Positions 44,866-56,370 of a stretch of DNA of 64,000 bases are shown one piece after another (position 1 is the first letter of the stretch; every line of letters starts with the position of its first letter). The position numbers and the translations under genes were made by a program. The notes beneath the pieces are model-generated. The model was not told the DNA's origin, made no database searches, and worked only from the letters and a program-made list of their open reading frames with translations. The stretch comes from Malaya genurostris. Lineage: Eukaryota > Arthropoda > Insecta > Diptera > Culicidae. The DNA is taken from assembly GCF_030247185.1 (NCBI RefSeq), contig NC_080571.1, positions 229,665,666 through 229,729,665 on the forward strand, read 5' to 3'.

Positions 44866-45193
44866 GAAAAAGCACCATAGGGGGGAGTACATGAAATTTC
44901 CGAAATCGAAAATTTTTTTTGATGCCAAAACTCTTAAAAATGCATGAAACATCGAAATTTAGTGTCATCTCAAAAAAAAATTTTTTTGAAAAAATTAACT
45001 TTCTGGGACTAAGAAAAATTTTCATATTTTTTCTAAGTCCCAAAACGTCGATTTTTTCAAAAAAAATTTTTTTCGAGATGACACTAAATCTCGAAGTTTC
45101 ATGCAATTCTAAGCCTTTTGGCATCAAAAATTTTTTTTCGATTTCGAAAATTTCATGTACTCCTATGTATCCCTATGGTGATTTTTCAAGATA
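44866..45193. repeat. ~330 bp imperfect palindrome
   Basis: Arms at 44866-45020 and 45035-45193 are inverted copies around a centre near 45027: outer motif 'GAAAAAGCACCATAGGG' versus 'CCCTATGGTGATTTTTC', middle 'TTTAGTGTCATCTC' versus 'GAGATGACACTAAAT', inner 'CTGGGACTAAGAAAAA' versus 'TTTTTCTAAGTCCC'. As a result overlapping frames on both strands encode nearly the same peptide (MHETSKFSVISKKNFFEK versus LHETSRFSVISKKIFFEK). This is structure, not a gene. Confidence 0.93.
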
Positions 45194-45487
45194 TATGAAA
45201 ATTCCACTAAGTGGACTAAGAAGGCTTTTTTATTTTAGATTAGCATCACTATTCTCATACAAATAGGCAACGCAAATGTCAAGCACTAGTTTGGAAAAAT
45301 GATGCTGACTGTGTGACATAAACACTGAAGCGTGCTTTTGTGAACTACTTGAATCAATCTGAATCAATTGGTGTCAAAATTAGTACCTGAAATTATATAA
45401 TAAAAGTATGAAATATATTTTCATGCGACTGTTATGAAAGAAGAGAAAGGCATTATCACACCACTAGGTGGATTAAGAAGGGTTTTT

Positions 45488-46026
45488 ACTGTTCTTTACG
45501 TTTCGTCTTAGACTCGTCAGTGCAGAGCAGTTCAAATTCAAATCAGTGTTTTACAGATTTCTATTATATATATTCCAGACACAATAAGCGACGACGAAGT
45601 ACTTCTTCGTTCTTACGAGGTGCGTACGTTGAGCGTTAATGAAAGTGAAGGTTTGTTTGGAAATTTCAATAAATCAGTATTTCACACTATAGGTTTATAT
45701 TGCAGACATAATAAGCGATGACGAAGCATTCCCTTGACACTCCCGGGTGCTTGTTTATCGGAGCGAGGAAGGAAACGAATAAATAGAACGAAATACCGGT
45801 AGACAATTTGTATTGCACCTTTTATTTACTTCATTCATTATCACAATGTTTCCCGAATAAAAACTAATGAACCGTAAGTTCCTGAAGTTTATTTGAAACA
45901 ACTTTCTTTCTAATATTTACTTGTAAAACTCTTTCCTAAATTATAAATATTTGAAGTATTCGGACAGTAACCCATAATTATTCAAACAACGTTTTCCAAC
46001 AACTATTCTTTAAACCCGTTCCGAAA
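45488..46026. other. No gene; short remnant of the hairpin-ended element
   Basis: 45488-45540 repeats 'TACTGTTCTTTACG' and 'AGTGCAGAGCAGTTCAAAT', as at 43265. 'ATAATAAGCGATGACGAAG' and 'ACAATAAGCGACGACGAAG' form an approximate direct repeat at about 45585 and 45710 (~125 bp). Confidence 0.5.
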
Positions 46027-46029
46027 ATA

Positions 46030-46256
46030 GGGTAACAGAGGTTTTGTGGCCTCCTTTAGGATTGATTTTGTTTTGGCTCACTTTGTAAAAATATCCACCA
46101 AATGCTGTAATATCTTTGAAAAACAGTTCCGCAATAGGCAATTTAATATGATTAGCTTCAAATTGATGCAACATGGGTTACTTGACATCGATTAAACCCA
46201 TAAAGTTTGTTAGGTGGGCCAAAATATATGAAGTGACCAAAATACCTCTGTTACCC
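46030..46256. mobile_element. 227 bp MITE with TA duplication
   Basis: The ends are GGGTAACAGAGGTTTTGTGG at 46030 and, inverted, ACCTCTGTTACCC ending at 46256. TA flanks both sides (46028-46029 and 46257-46258). The empty site reads 'TTCCGAAAATATTCG', which agrees with the related uninterrupted repeat near 42420 on the other strand. It encodes nothing. The TA duplication suggests mobilisation by a Tc1/mariner-type transposase. Confidence 0.88.
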
Positions 46257-46258
46257 TA

Positions 46259-46458
46259 TTCGTTTTGCTACGGGTTTCGGTGACCACCATCTTGGATTTT
46301 TAAAGGACTTTAAACATCGTTTTCCGATTTCTACTTTTCAAACCCGTTAAGAAAATATCTATATTCTGATAGTTTGTAACCGATATCGATGAACCGGAAG
46401 TCGCCATCTTGGATTTTGACACCACTTCAAACATTGTTTTTTGACATCTACTCATCAT
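46259..46458 (-). repeat. Inverted relative of the 42.3 kb repeat units
   Basis: Phrases 'CACCATCTTGGATTTT' and 'GTCGCCATCTTGGATTTTGA', with 'AAACATCGTTTTCCGATTTC' and 'AAACATTGTTTTTTGACATC', show two units about 120 bp apart. They lie directly upstream of the LINE ORF1 copy. Confidence 0.6.
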
Positions 46459-47972
46459 CAGTTCGCTTTCACATCTCAACCAAGTCAGTCGATAAAACAA
46501 AACCGCTTACGTTCGGAACGGAAGAAACCAAGTACAGTATTGTATAGTGAACAATAGAACGACCTCGAAATGAGTGAACCAAACGAACAAAAGCTACCGC
46601 CGCACAGTGGGAAAAAAACTCAGGAAACCCGCAACGAAATCGGAAACCATGGAAAAAGGCAACAAACAAGAGTGTTTCTTATGCAAAAAAAAAAAATTAA
46701 GAAATTCAATGGAATAGTTTACAATGGCCGCACAATTCGCCATCCTGCTCGTTTTACCCCAAATGCCCAGCAGTTTTAGGGTTTTCTGTAGTATTTGCTC
46801 TGTAACTTTGAAAGAAATCGAGTGCGATCTACTGAAATAGTTTGATTTTATGTAAAAATGTCTGGAACATAGAATGGAAGAGTGTACACTGGCCGCTGGA
46901 AACGTTTTGGTGGCTATTTCACCCCATTTCCTTCATTTCATGATATCTTATTGTAAATCGTCCTTAAATCTCGGTGAAACTTTTTGGAAGCTTACTAAAT
47001 CTAAATAATCTTATGTGAAAAAGTCTGTAGAACCAAATGGAGGAATTTGATAACTATTTTACCCCATTCTCCATTTCATGATATCTTATTGTAAATCGTC
47101 CTTAAATCTCGGTAAAATAGTCATCAAAACGTTTCGTGCGGCCAGTGTAGGTTCTTCCATTCGGTTCCACAGACTTTTTTACATGAAAGTATGCTATTCC
47201 AGTATACCGCATTCGACTTCTTTTCAAGTTACAGAGCGAATGTTATAGGAAACCCGAAAACTGCTGTACATTTGGGATAAAACGAGGAGGATTGCGATTC
47301 GTGCGGCTATTGTAAACCATTCCATTGAATTTCTTGGAAATTTTTACATTAGAAACGCTTTAGTTTGTTGACCTATTCCAATTAGTTCATGAGTTATAGA
47401 ATTCTTTCGGGTTTTCAAAGATTTCCACTGTGCGCCGGTACGAAAAAATACAATTATTGTTGACTCCAGGCAGTGCAAAATTCGACCTTCGATACGAGAA
47501 CTTGAAGGTTTGTTTAAAGATTAAATGCATCTTGACATTAAACGTGTGCATTTACTTCAATGCAATAAGACAAATAATGTTGTTTACATCCAGTTTTATA
47601 AAGAGTTGGATGCGATTCAATTCGCAAAAGACAATAACAATGTGCACTATGTGGAGCATGAAAACATCAAGTACAACATTCCAGTATATATGGAAGATTG
47701 TGCTATAGAAGTGCGTGTGCATGATCTTCCCTCAAGCGTCATCGATCCTTATATTCGTAAAACTATGCCCCAATACGGAGAAATTCTCTCTATCTACGAA
47801 GAAAAGTGGAAGAATTTTTTCCCCGGTATTCAAAATGGTGTACGTTTGTTACGCATGCGCTTGAAAAGGTCTATACCTTCTTATGTAACTTTCGGTCAGG
47901 ATGCAAGAATCCCGTGCAAATCACTTGTTACCTATGACAATCAGATGGCATCATGTCAATATTGCCAACGGA
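46459..47972 (+). pseudogene. LINE ORF1 (gag-like) copy, interrupted by a fold-back element
   Basis: The leader CAGTTCGCTTTCACATCTCA (46459) matches the leader of the minus-strand copy at 61395. The reading begins MSEPNEQKLPP at 46570, is interrupted at 46602, and resumes at 47438 with RKNTIIVDSRQCKIRPSIRE. Next come a stop, then MHLDIKRVHLLQCNKTNNVV and on to GEILSIYEEKWKNFFPG and RIPCKSLVTYDNQMASCQYC. The copy breaks off inside the zinc knuckle at about 47972. In ORF1 proteins of this sort the knuckle binds the element RNA. The copy is truncated and dead. Confidence 0.85.
46603..47432. mobile_element. 830 bp fold-back element with CACAGTG ends and 5 bp duplication
   Basis: Both ends are CACAGTGG (46603 and, inverted, ending at 47432). 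CGCCG flanks both sides (46598-46602 and 47433-47437). The inverted arms are about 390 bp each and similar throughout: AAGAAATTCAATGGAATAG versus AAGAAATTCAATGGAATGG, and AAATGCCCAGCAGTTTTAGG versus AAATGTACAGCAGTTTTCGG. The centre carries a 139 bp direct repeat (marker CATTTCATGATATCTTATTG near 46934 and 47073). It encodes nothing. Ends and duplication length fit the Transib group by inference. Confidence 0.9.
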
Positions 47973-48180
47973 TATCGATGAACAGGAAGTCGACATATTT
48001 TATTTTGAAACTTTATTTTGATTTAAGAATATCCTTTTCCTGCAAATACTGATAATTTCCGTTCCAAAATTATCTATTTTTTTCGTTGAAAATTCCAATT
48101 AACGTAAACTTTTTTATGTCATAATTCGATTCACGAATCCCCGATAGTTACGAACATGGAGATTTGGGTGTATAGACAAT
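47973..48180. repeat. Fragment of the 42.3 kb repeat and CGTAAAC patch
   Basis: 'GGATATCGATGAACAGGAAG' relates to 46382, and 'TTAACGTAAACTTTTTTATG' to the TTTACG-rich patch at 42.2 kb. The same repeat therefore lies on both sides of the truncated LINE ORF1. Confidence 0.55.
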
Positions 48181-48690
48181 GATGAAAAGTTTATGGAATT
48201 CACTTGAAACTTTTCCATGCCTCGGTTATTATGTTATTATGCTAAAGTTTTATTATTTTTTGTTGCCTTTCCAGATTCTTTGTGGAATTTTACTTCAAAA
48301 TTTATTTTTCAGTTCTAAAGCTATCCCCGTGAAACGAAACTGTAACCGTTTATACATTTCTAAAACCAATTACAGCTCGGGAATTTCAAAATTCTGAGAA
48401 TACTTAGTTGTGATAGATTTAATTGCAAAAACTGTTTTTGGTTTTTCGAAAGTCTGTCTAGTTTTTGAATAATTGATGAAAAAACGCGACATGCACACTC
48501 CACTCTATTTCACCTTAAACCCCCCTATGGTCTTCAAAAAGTATCGATTCTTTTCAAATTAGATGAATTTTGTCTGACCAGTAATTATTCGAAAGAGGCA
48601 AGATTTCAAAATCTTAATCTATTAGTCAAGCTCAAAACTTCTCCAAACTTCATTCCTTTCCATTCTTCACTACGTAAATATTGCGCACTG
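48181..48690. other. No recognised feature
   Basis: AT-rich. The frame at 48179-48397 has no recognisable domain. Confidence 0.35.
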
Positions 48691-50560
48691 ATCTCATACT
48701 ACTACACATTTCAAGCACGAAGCGAAAAAAGTGGACAGCCTCCACCCCGATGACAAACAATAATTCTCCCTGGTACGATAGCAGCACCCCATTCTGGACC
48801 ATTTTGCAATTTCGCTAGCCGGATCAAAATGGAAGACAATTTGCCAGGAAACCAATATACGTCCTGAAAAGCGGTAAGTGTTGGCCAAACTAGCACTCAT
48901 CGCAGCTACCGCGCACCGAATCGTAAAACCGGCGAGCCACCGAATGCCGATGGATAAACTTTCCAGCTGGTTTTCGCATGGCGGCTGGCAGAGCAACGGA
49001 ATGAGGAAAATTTCATCCCGCACACCAACCACCCCGTCCCAATCGTTTCGAGAAAATCGGTCGTTTAAAATAATAAGAACAGACATAAAATTTACATTTC
49101 GCAGAAATAACGGGAGATTTTAGTCTCGTGTAGACTGACTGCTGGTTTCGATCTTGATTGGGATGTCGGACGTAGAATCTTGGGGGAGAAAAAAATGGTA
49201 AATATTTGTGTTTCCGGATTTGGGTGGCATCTCGTGCTGCTTCTGTCTGTTGATGATGAGATATTGAAATCAACGGCATATTTGCCCATGGAAACAGCAG
49301 TTGATTACGGTGGTCGAAAATATTGTACTTCGTTCCACGAGCGAACGGATATCGGTCCAACAATACTCTTGAGCCCAACTGATATGAGAAAGATAGGAAT
49401 AGAATAAATAACCAAATTGACGATGGCAAGAAGAAGAAAATTTGTTATCGAATTCACTGTTTAGCTGTTCCAAGCAGTTTTTCTATTTTATTTGGCCAGC
49501 CTGTGTATTTTGCTCTTTTTATTCAATTTGTTCAATCAGTTGCAATCAACCCAATTCAGACCATGAAACAAAATTTATGAACAGAATGTTCAACAAGTTT
49601 ATTCTACTAATTTAAAGTTTCCAATCAATGAATTTGAGTTACAAAAATTTCAGTGATTATCAATAGTACTTAAATCCCAGAATCTTAAAAAAAATCATTT
49701 TCAATATGAGTGAGTTTTACCAAACTCCAACAAGCAATACGATGATCGAAACATCGATTTCTCCAAGGATGAATGATAATCCGTCTCAAAAATCAATAAT
49801 AAAACCATTGTGGGGTGTCTGAAAGTCTTGCCAACGAGCTACACACTCGATTGATTTGTAAAGTTATTCCTGTCTTCGATGGCATTTCCTTCCCACCCTT
49901 CCCATCGAAATGGAACTTAGACCGGAGACGGAGGGATAAAAAATCACTGAAACCAATTTATTTCTCGTTCCTTTATTCGACTACTGTCTGTCGAGAGAAC
50001 ACAGAAAAAATACCTTCGAAAACAAAAAAAAAAGCTGAATGATTTAGGTCACTGCCATAATTCAAACGGGGGATGCCAAATAACTGAAAATACACAAGAA
50101 CAGAGGCATGCACAAATGGCTGCTACGAGCTGACAGCGTCCCGTGGTCTCAACAACGACTTGCACAGGCGGCTGTCAGAATTGGCTATCAACGACAATAG
50201 GTCAGTCGGGACTTTACCACCGCCACCGGCGGCGGCTGTTCGACCATCGCCTCGCAGTGTACAGTGGGCGAGAGGACTGGTGTCCTGGTGTTTGTAGAAG
50301 GTAAGCTACATGGAAAATGGATAACCCGAGATAAGAAATTTGAAAAGTTCGTCCACCGCAGTGGGTTGGCAACTAAAAATGGTGCCCCAATGGCTACCGT
50401 TCGTGCAGTGAATGCAAATAAATTCAACAGACGGACTTTATTTATTAGTTTTAGTCTTTCAATATACGTACGTACATAAATAAGGTATCTTTGTACTGAA
50501 AAACATTTCAAATATTTCATTGGCATTGTACTAATGCAATTATTTAGTTCCCAAATAACA
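48691..50560. other. GC-richer region without a recognised gene
   Basis: Less AT-rich and nearly repeat-free. Overlapping frames at 48694-49086, 49013-49429 and 50188-50526 give peptides with no domain that I recognise. A splice-donor-like GCG|GTAAGT occurs at about 48868-48875. It could hold a non-coding exon or a regulatory region of a host gene; nothing here establishes that. Confidence 0.4.
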
Positions 50561-51670
50561 CACCGCGTATCTTTTCCATATCTTTATTTCTAAGGTTTGC
50601 GCTTTTTGCTTGAATTTGAGTTTTACAACTGACTGTAACTTTTTTCCCACTGCACAAACATTAAGCTAATTTGAAAAAGTTTCTCTTGAAAGTGAATTAG
50701 TTTAATTTGTTGCGGTCAAGATTGAAGTTAGTCAATAGGGTAAGAGATGGTGGAAAGGGTGAAGCCGGGTTTGCATACAAAAACTGCCCCCGAAACAGAA
50801 TTTGAATTGATCTAACCTGTTTGATAGGATTTGCATTGGAGATGAGTTTCCCAAAATTTTAACCCTTTAACTGCCATATTTGTGGAGTTAGGGTGGTTCT
50901 TCTGATTTTGATTTTACTTAAAGTTTCCAAAAATCTCTTTAGCAAAAAAATCGAAAAAAAATCAGGAATATTTTGGGTATTATGATTTTTTTCAGATTTT
51001 TTCAAAATGTATTTCATGTAAAAAAAAAATGCTCAAAATTTTCAAATTTTTTTTATTCGCCCTTATAATTTTGGTACTACTCTAGATTTCACATCGAAAA
51101 TAAATCATTTAAAAAAAATTGACGGGTATTATATCATATTTACTTTTGAAAAACTAAATCAATCGGAAAACCGTGCGTCTACATCAATTTATCATCAGAT
51201 GGAGACGGATGGTATTTAGTTCTGAAATCATACACCACTTATCTTCAGAACTAAATACGATGCGTTTTCATCTATAACTTGAGTTCAAGTCTTAGGTATT
51301 TAAGCAATTAATAATAATGAAAGAAATTATTTCCTCGTGTTATTTACACACGCCCGCACGTCTGACACGATTTACCTAGCAATAATATAGAGAATACACT
51401 AGTGAACATGTGTACCAGCGAACGCACAGTGGTTCGAATCAATAACAACGTGGACATAAATCAGTAGCTGTAAAACCGTTCTTTTAATGCATATAGTTGC
51501 TCTTAGAAAATTATTTACAAATATATACCGCGTAATTTCATTCTATCCCTAATTGTTCATGGCCTACTTTGACAAAAAATATGACCATAACTTTTTTTTC
51601 TGAAGAGATAGAACTTTTTTTTCTTCGACAAACTTTTAGAACTATCAAAAATATTTTCCTTTGTCAAACA
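50561..51670. other. No gene; one hairpin
   Basis: AT-rich with many A/T runs. 51194-51223 and 51243-51272 form an imperfect inverted pair around 'TATTTAGTTCTGAA'/'TTCAGAACTAAATA'. No other structure is noted. Confidence 0.45.
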
Positions 51671-51674
51671 TACC

Positions 51675-52280
51675 AAAAGTGTGGCAACCCCCTTAAAATC
51701 AGTTTTATATTCATAACTTGTTTCAATTTATTTTGTTATGCCTACTTTGTTTGGAATAATTGAAGAAAATATAAAATCCCATATTTATGTTGAAGGTAGT
51801 GCATAGGTTTGTTTTTTCCTGGCAAAGTTATACAACATTTTACCTTTTTTTTACCTATGATAAAACCTTGCAACGAAGCGAAATATGCAACTTTATGCAG
51901 CTGATTTTTATAAAATTTATAGGAAAAGATATGCCCAATACTATAAAAAAAATTCTTAGTGGAACTCGATGGAACTTTTTTTTAGGCCATTCCAAAGTTA
52001 GTTTTAGTTATTGAATTATGACAATCCCCTTAAAACTAGTTTTCTAATCATAACTTGTTTCAAGTTATTTTTTTTACATATTTTGTGTGGAATAATTGTA
52101 GAAAATATAAAATCCCATAATTTTGTAGAAGGTAATGCATAGGTTTATTTTTTTCTGAAAAAGTTATACATCATTTTACCTATTTTTACCAAGGAAACCT
52201 TGTACCGAAGCGAAATATGCAACTTAATGTAACAAACTTTTACAATACTTTTAGGAAATTATATTCCTAATCCAATTTAT
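51675..52280 (+). repeat. Two tandem ~336 bp units
   Basis: Unit markers CCCCTTAAAA at about 51689 and 52025, 'AAAATATAAAATCCCATA' at about 51768 and 52102, and 'CGAAGCGAAATATGCAACTT' at about 51876 and 52208 all step by about 333-336 bp. The units are clearly diverged, so the duplication is old. Confidence 0.8.
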
Positions 52281-52399
52281 TTTCCAATAAGAATATCCAG
52301 AGTACTATTCGTGTGACTCATTTTCACTATGGTCGTGCTGAAACCATGAATGGCTAAGAAACGGAGGGCGACACGCGTCTGCTATTTCTGTAACTCACT

Positions 52400-52860
52400 T
52401 TTGCAGTGAGCGTAGAGATGTGCAATTTGCTCCTGAGCTATTCCAGTGAATCGAATCTTTAAAAAGAGCTGGTAGCTCACAGCTCTTTTTAAAAGAACCG
52501 CAGCTCACCAGTTCACCGCACTGGTAAGCAAGGATGCCAGGTTCACAGATTAATCTGTGTTCCACAGATTTTCAACCTTTTGCACAGATTTAAAAAATGG
52601 CACAGATTTCACAGATTTCTGAAAATGGTCACAGATTTACACAGATTCTGAAATCGATCACAGATTTTTGAAATTGATCACAGCTTAGCATAAAAAATTG
52701 CAGAGCGTTATTGTTGAAAAAATGACCTGGCATCCCTGCTGGTAAGGTGGAAACAAGCTACAAGCTGAACGGATTTTCGGCTCTTGAAGAGCGAGTTATA
52801 AATGAGAAGAAATGTTTGCATGAGCTTTTGTTCTTTTTCCAAATGTGTATTTATCCTTTT
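52400..52860 (+). repeat. AGCTC-rich and CACAGATTT-rich low-complexity block
   Basis: 52430-52530 is dominated by AGCTC/GAGCT words. 52535-52690 has at least eight CACAGATT motifs at irregular 12-30 bp steps. 52671-52835 then matches 54977-55140 almost exactly, including 'TGACCTGGCATCCCTGCTGG' and 'AGCTGAACGGATTTTCGGCT'. Confidence 0.75.
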
Positions 52861-53350
52861 CTAACAGATTGAATGAGCCGTTGTCAATAAGAAATCTTAC
52901 CTCTCACTCAGTAGGCTAAGGTACATTCAGTAATGCCACTTTTGCAGATATTCTCAAATATTATTATGTCAATTAATGTCAAATTAATATTAATTCGCAA
53001 ACAAGTTAGTTCGCATAGCATTGTTCTTTGTGCATCAATGATTTCGATCATGCATATGAAAGAAAACGGCACTCAAAACAAACATTCAGTTCAATTTAAA
53101 TGAGCTAATGAGCTGATACATTGAATCGATTCCCTTTAGTGATTCCCCTGATCGGTTCGGAGCAGCTCACCGGTATGAGCTGCTTCGCACATGTCTAAGT
53201 GAGCGTCGCACGATTAATATATCATCTTAAAAAACGTGTTGCTTCGCGATAACTCAATTTATTTACACGTTTTAAAATGAAATCTCTTCGTAAAGGTTTG
53301 TACTTTTGCAATACTTTTTCATATTTTGATTGGAAAACATTTTTCCATTT
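52861..53350. other. No gene; further AGCTC words
   Basis: AT-rich, with 'CGGAGCAGCTCACCGGTATGAGCTGC' type text near 53160, probably the rest of the AGCTC-rich repeat. Confidence 0.4.
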
Positions 53351-53351
53351 T

Positions 53352-54590
<1,239 letters not shown>

Positions 54591-54976
54591 TAATATGTGT
54601 TGAACTTTTTATAATTTTTCGAATTTTCAATATTTAAAACCCACTTTGAAAAGGCCTAAAAGAATTGCATCGAGTTCCACTTAGATTTTTTATAATATTG
54701 TTAATTGTCAAAAAGTAAACAAAATAAAAATCCCAACAATTTGCTTAAGTTGCGTGTGCAAGCATAAGCATGTTTATGCGTGTTTACGCGCACTTTGTAG
54801 TAGATACTTAGGTAATAGAGGTAGATTGTACGTAGATAAATAAAAAAAATGTTTTTAAAATAAAGTGAATATATCTCAAAAAATAATTTTTTTACACTAT
54901 TTATATTTTGAACAAAAATACTTCAAATATTTTTTTCTTCAAAACGAGGTAGAAAAAAAATTTTTTTTGTGAAAAA
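54591..54976. other. No gene; very AT-rich
   Basis: Poly(A)/poly(T) rich, especially 54840-54976. No repeat or coding signal that I can name. Confidence 0.4.
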
Positions 54977-55140
54977 AAATTGATCACAGTTTAGCATAAA
55001 AAATTGCAGAGCGTTATTGTTGAAAAAATGACCTGGCATCCCTGCTGGTAAGGTGGAAACAAGCTACAAGCTGAACGGATTTTCGGCTCATGAAGAGCGA
55101 GTTATAAATGAGAATAAATGTTTGCATGAGCTTTTTATTC
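54977..55140 (+). repeat. Second copy of the 52.67-52.84 kb segment
   Basis: Near-identical to 52671-52835 in the same orientation: 'TTAGCATAAAAAATTGCAGA', 'TGACCTGGCATCCCTGCTGG', 'GAAGAGCGAGTTATAAATGA'. The two copies flank the 53352-54590 element. Confidence 0.9.
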
Positions 55141-55505
55141 GAAATTGGTGCTACCCCCTTAACAAAAATTAAGGTGCCACTTTCAAAAGAAGTGTAATAT
55201 AATCTTGGAAAACTTCTTCGAAGAAACGTTAGCTCTTAAAAATCAGTGAAAGTCAGTACAGACTTTTGATCGTCTTTTTCCAGTTTTGGACCACTGTGCT
55301 TCGTTTAAATTACGATTGCAAAATCGTATAAAAACTTCAAAATTTGACTAAAAACTAATAGATTACATATAATAGTGAACCCCCTTCGTTTTCTTAAGGA
55401 TGACCTACCCGAACAAATCACTGTTTCATTTTGTAGGTTATACTCGTTAATGCACAAACAATCCCTTGATTTTTTTCAAAAATCGAAGAGAAACAGTTTG
55501 AAAAG
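55141..55505. other. No recognised feature
   Basis: AT-rich spacer before the TA tract. Confidence 0.35.
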
Positions 55506-55765
<260 letters not shown>

Positions 55766-55803
55766 TCATATACTTTTTTCGTTCAGCAAAAATCCACGGT
55801 AAT

Positions 55804-56357
55804 ATTATCAAGACCACTTTGTTGTAGTTTATTTAAAAAAGATGGCTTTTTGGTCAAATGTTGCTTTACAAAATATTTATTTTGCGTTAAAGGCCGACGT
55901 TTCGAAGGAATATCTCTTCATCTTCAGGGCAACTATAATATTAATATACATAAATTAGTCACAATGTTCACACTATACGATTACATACAAATTGTTTACT
56001 CACAACGACAACAAATATTTTTTCGTCAAGTGGATTGGAACATTGAAAATGGTCAAAAACGGGAACGGCTACTCTACACTGAAAGCACAAACGTTGTAAA
56101 AACATTGATTTTTAACAAACTTTGATTTGAACTGTGTAAGTTAGAACAAGCATACAAATTCAAATCAAAGTTTGTTGTTTTGTGGTGAGTAAACAATTTG
56201 TATGTAATCGTATAGTGTGAACATTGTGACTAATTTATGTATATTAATATTATAGTTGCCCTGAAGATGAAGGGATATTCCTTCGAAACGTCGGCCTTTA
56301 ACGCAAAATAAATATTTTGTAAAGCAACATTTGACCAAAAAGCCATCTTTTTTAAAT
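55804..56357 (+). mobile_element. 554 bp element with ~180 bp inverted arms and 13 bp target duplication
   Basis: AATCCACGGTAAT occurs at 55791-55803 and 56358-56370, exactly flanking the element. Inside, 55831-56012 and 56178-56357 are inverted copies: 'AAGATGGCTTTTTGGTCAAA', 'CGTTAAAGGCCGACGTTTCG', 'ATCGTATAGTGTGAACATTG' and their complements. The right arm reads CTGAAGA at 56261, a stem GAAGG/CCTTC, then GAAACGTC. A 13 bp duplication suits target-primed insertion. A short Penelope-like derivative is the best guess, by inference. Confidence 0.8.
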
Positions 56358-56370
56358 AATCCACGGTAAT

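Noticed and set aside
44789..45266. Overlapping 112- and 115-codon frames on opposite strands
   Set aside because: The similarity of the two peptides comes from the 330 bp palindrome. There is no domain and no coding signature.
48694..49429. Possible exon with a GTAAGT donor
   Set aside because: The donor-like word alone is common. No matching acceptor, domain or start context could be shown.
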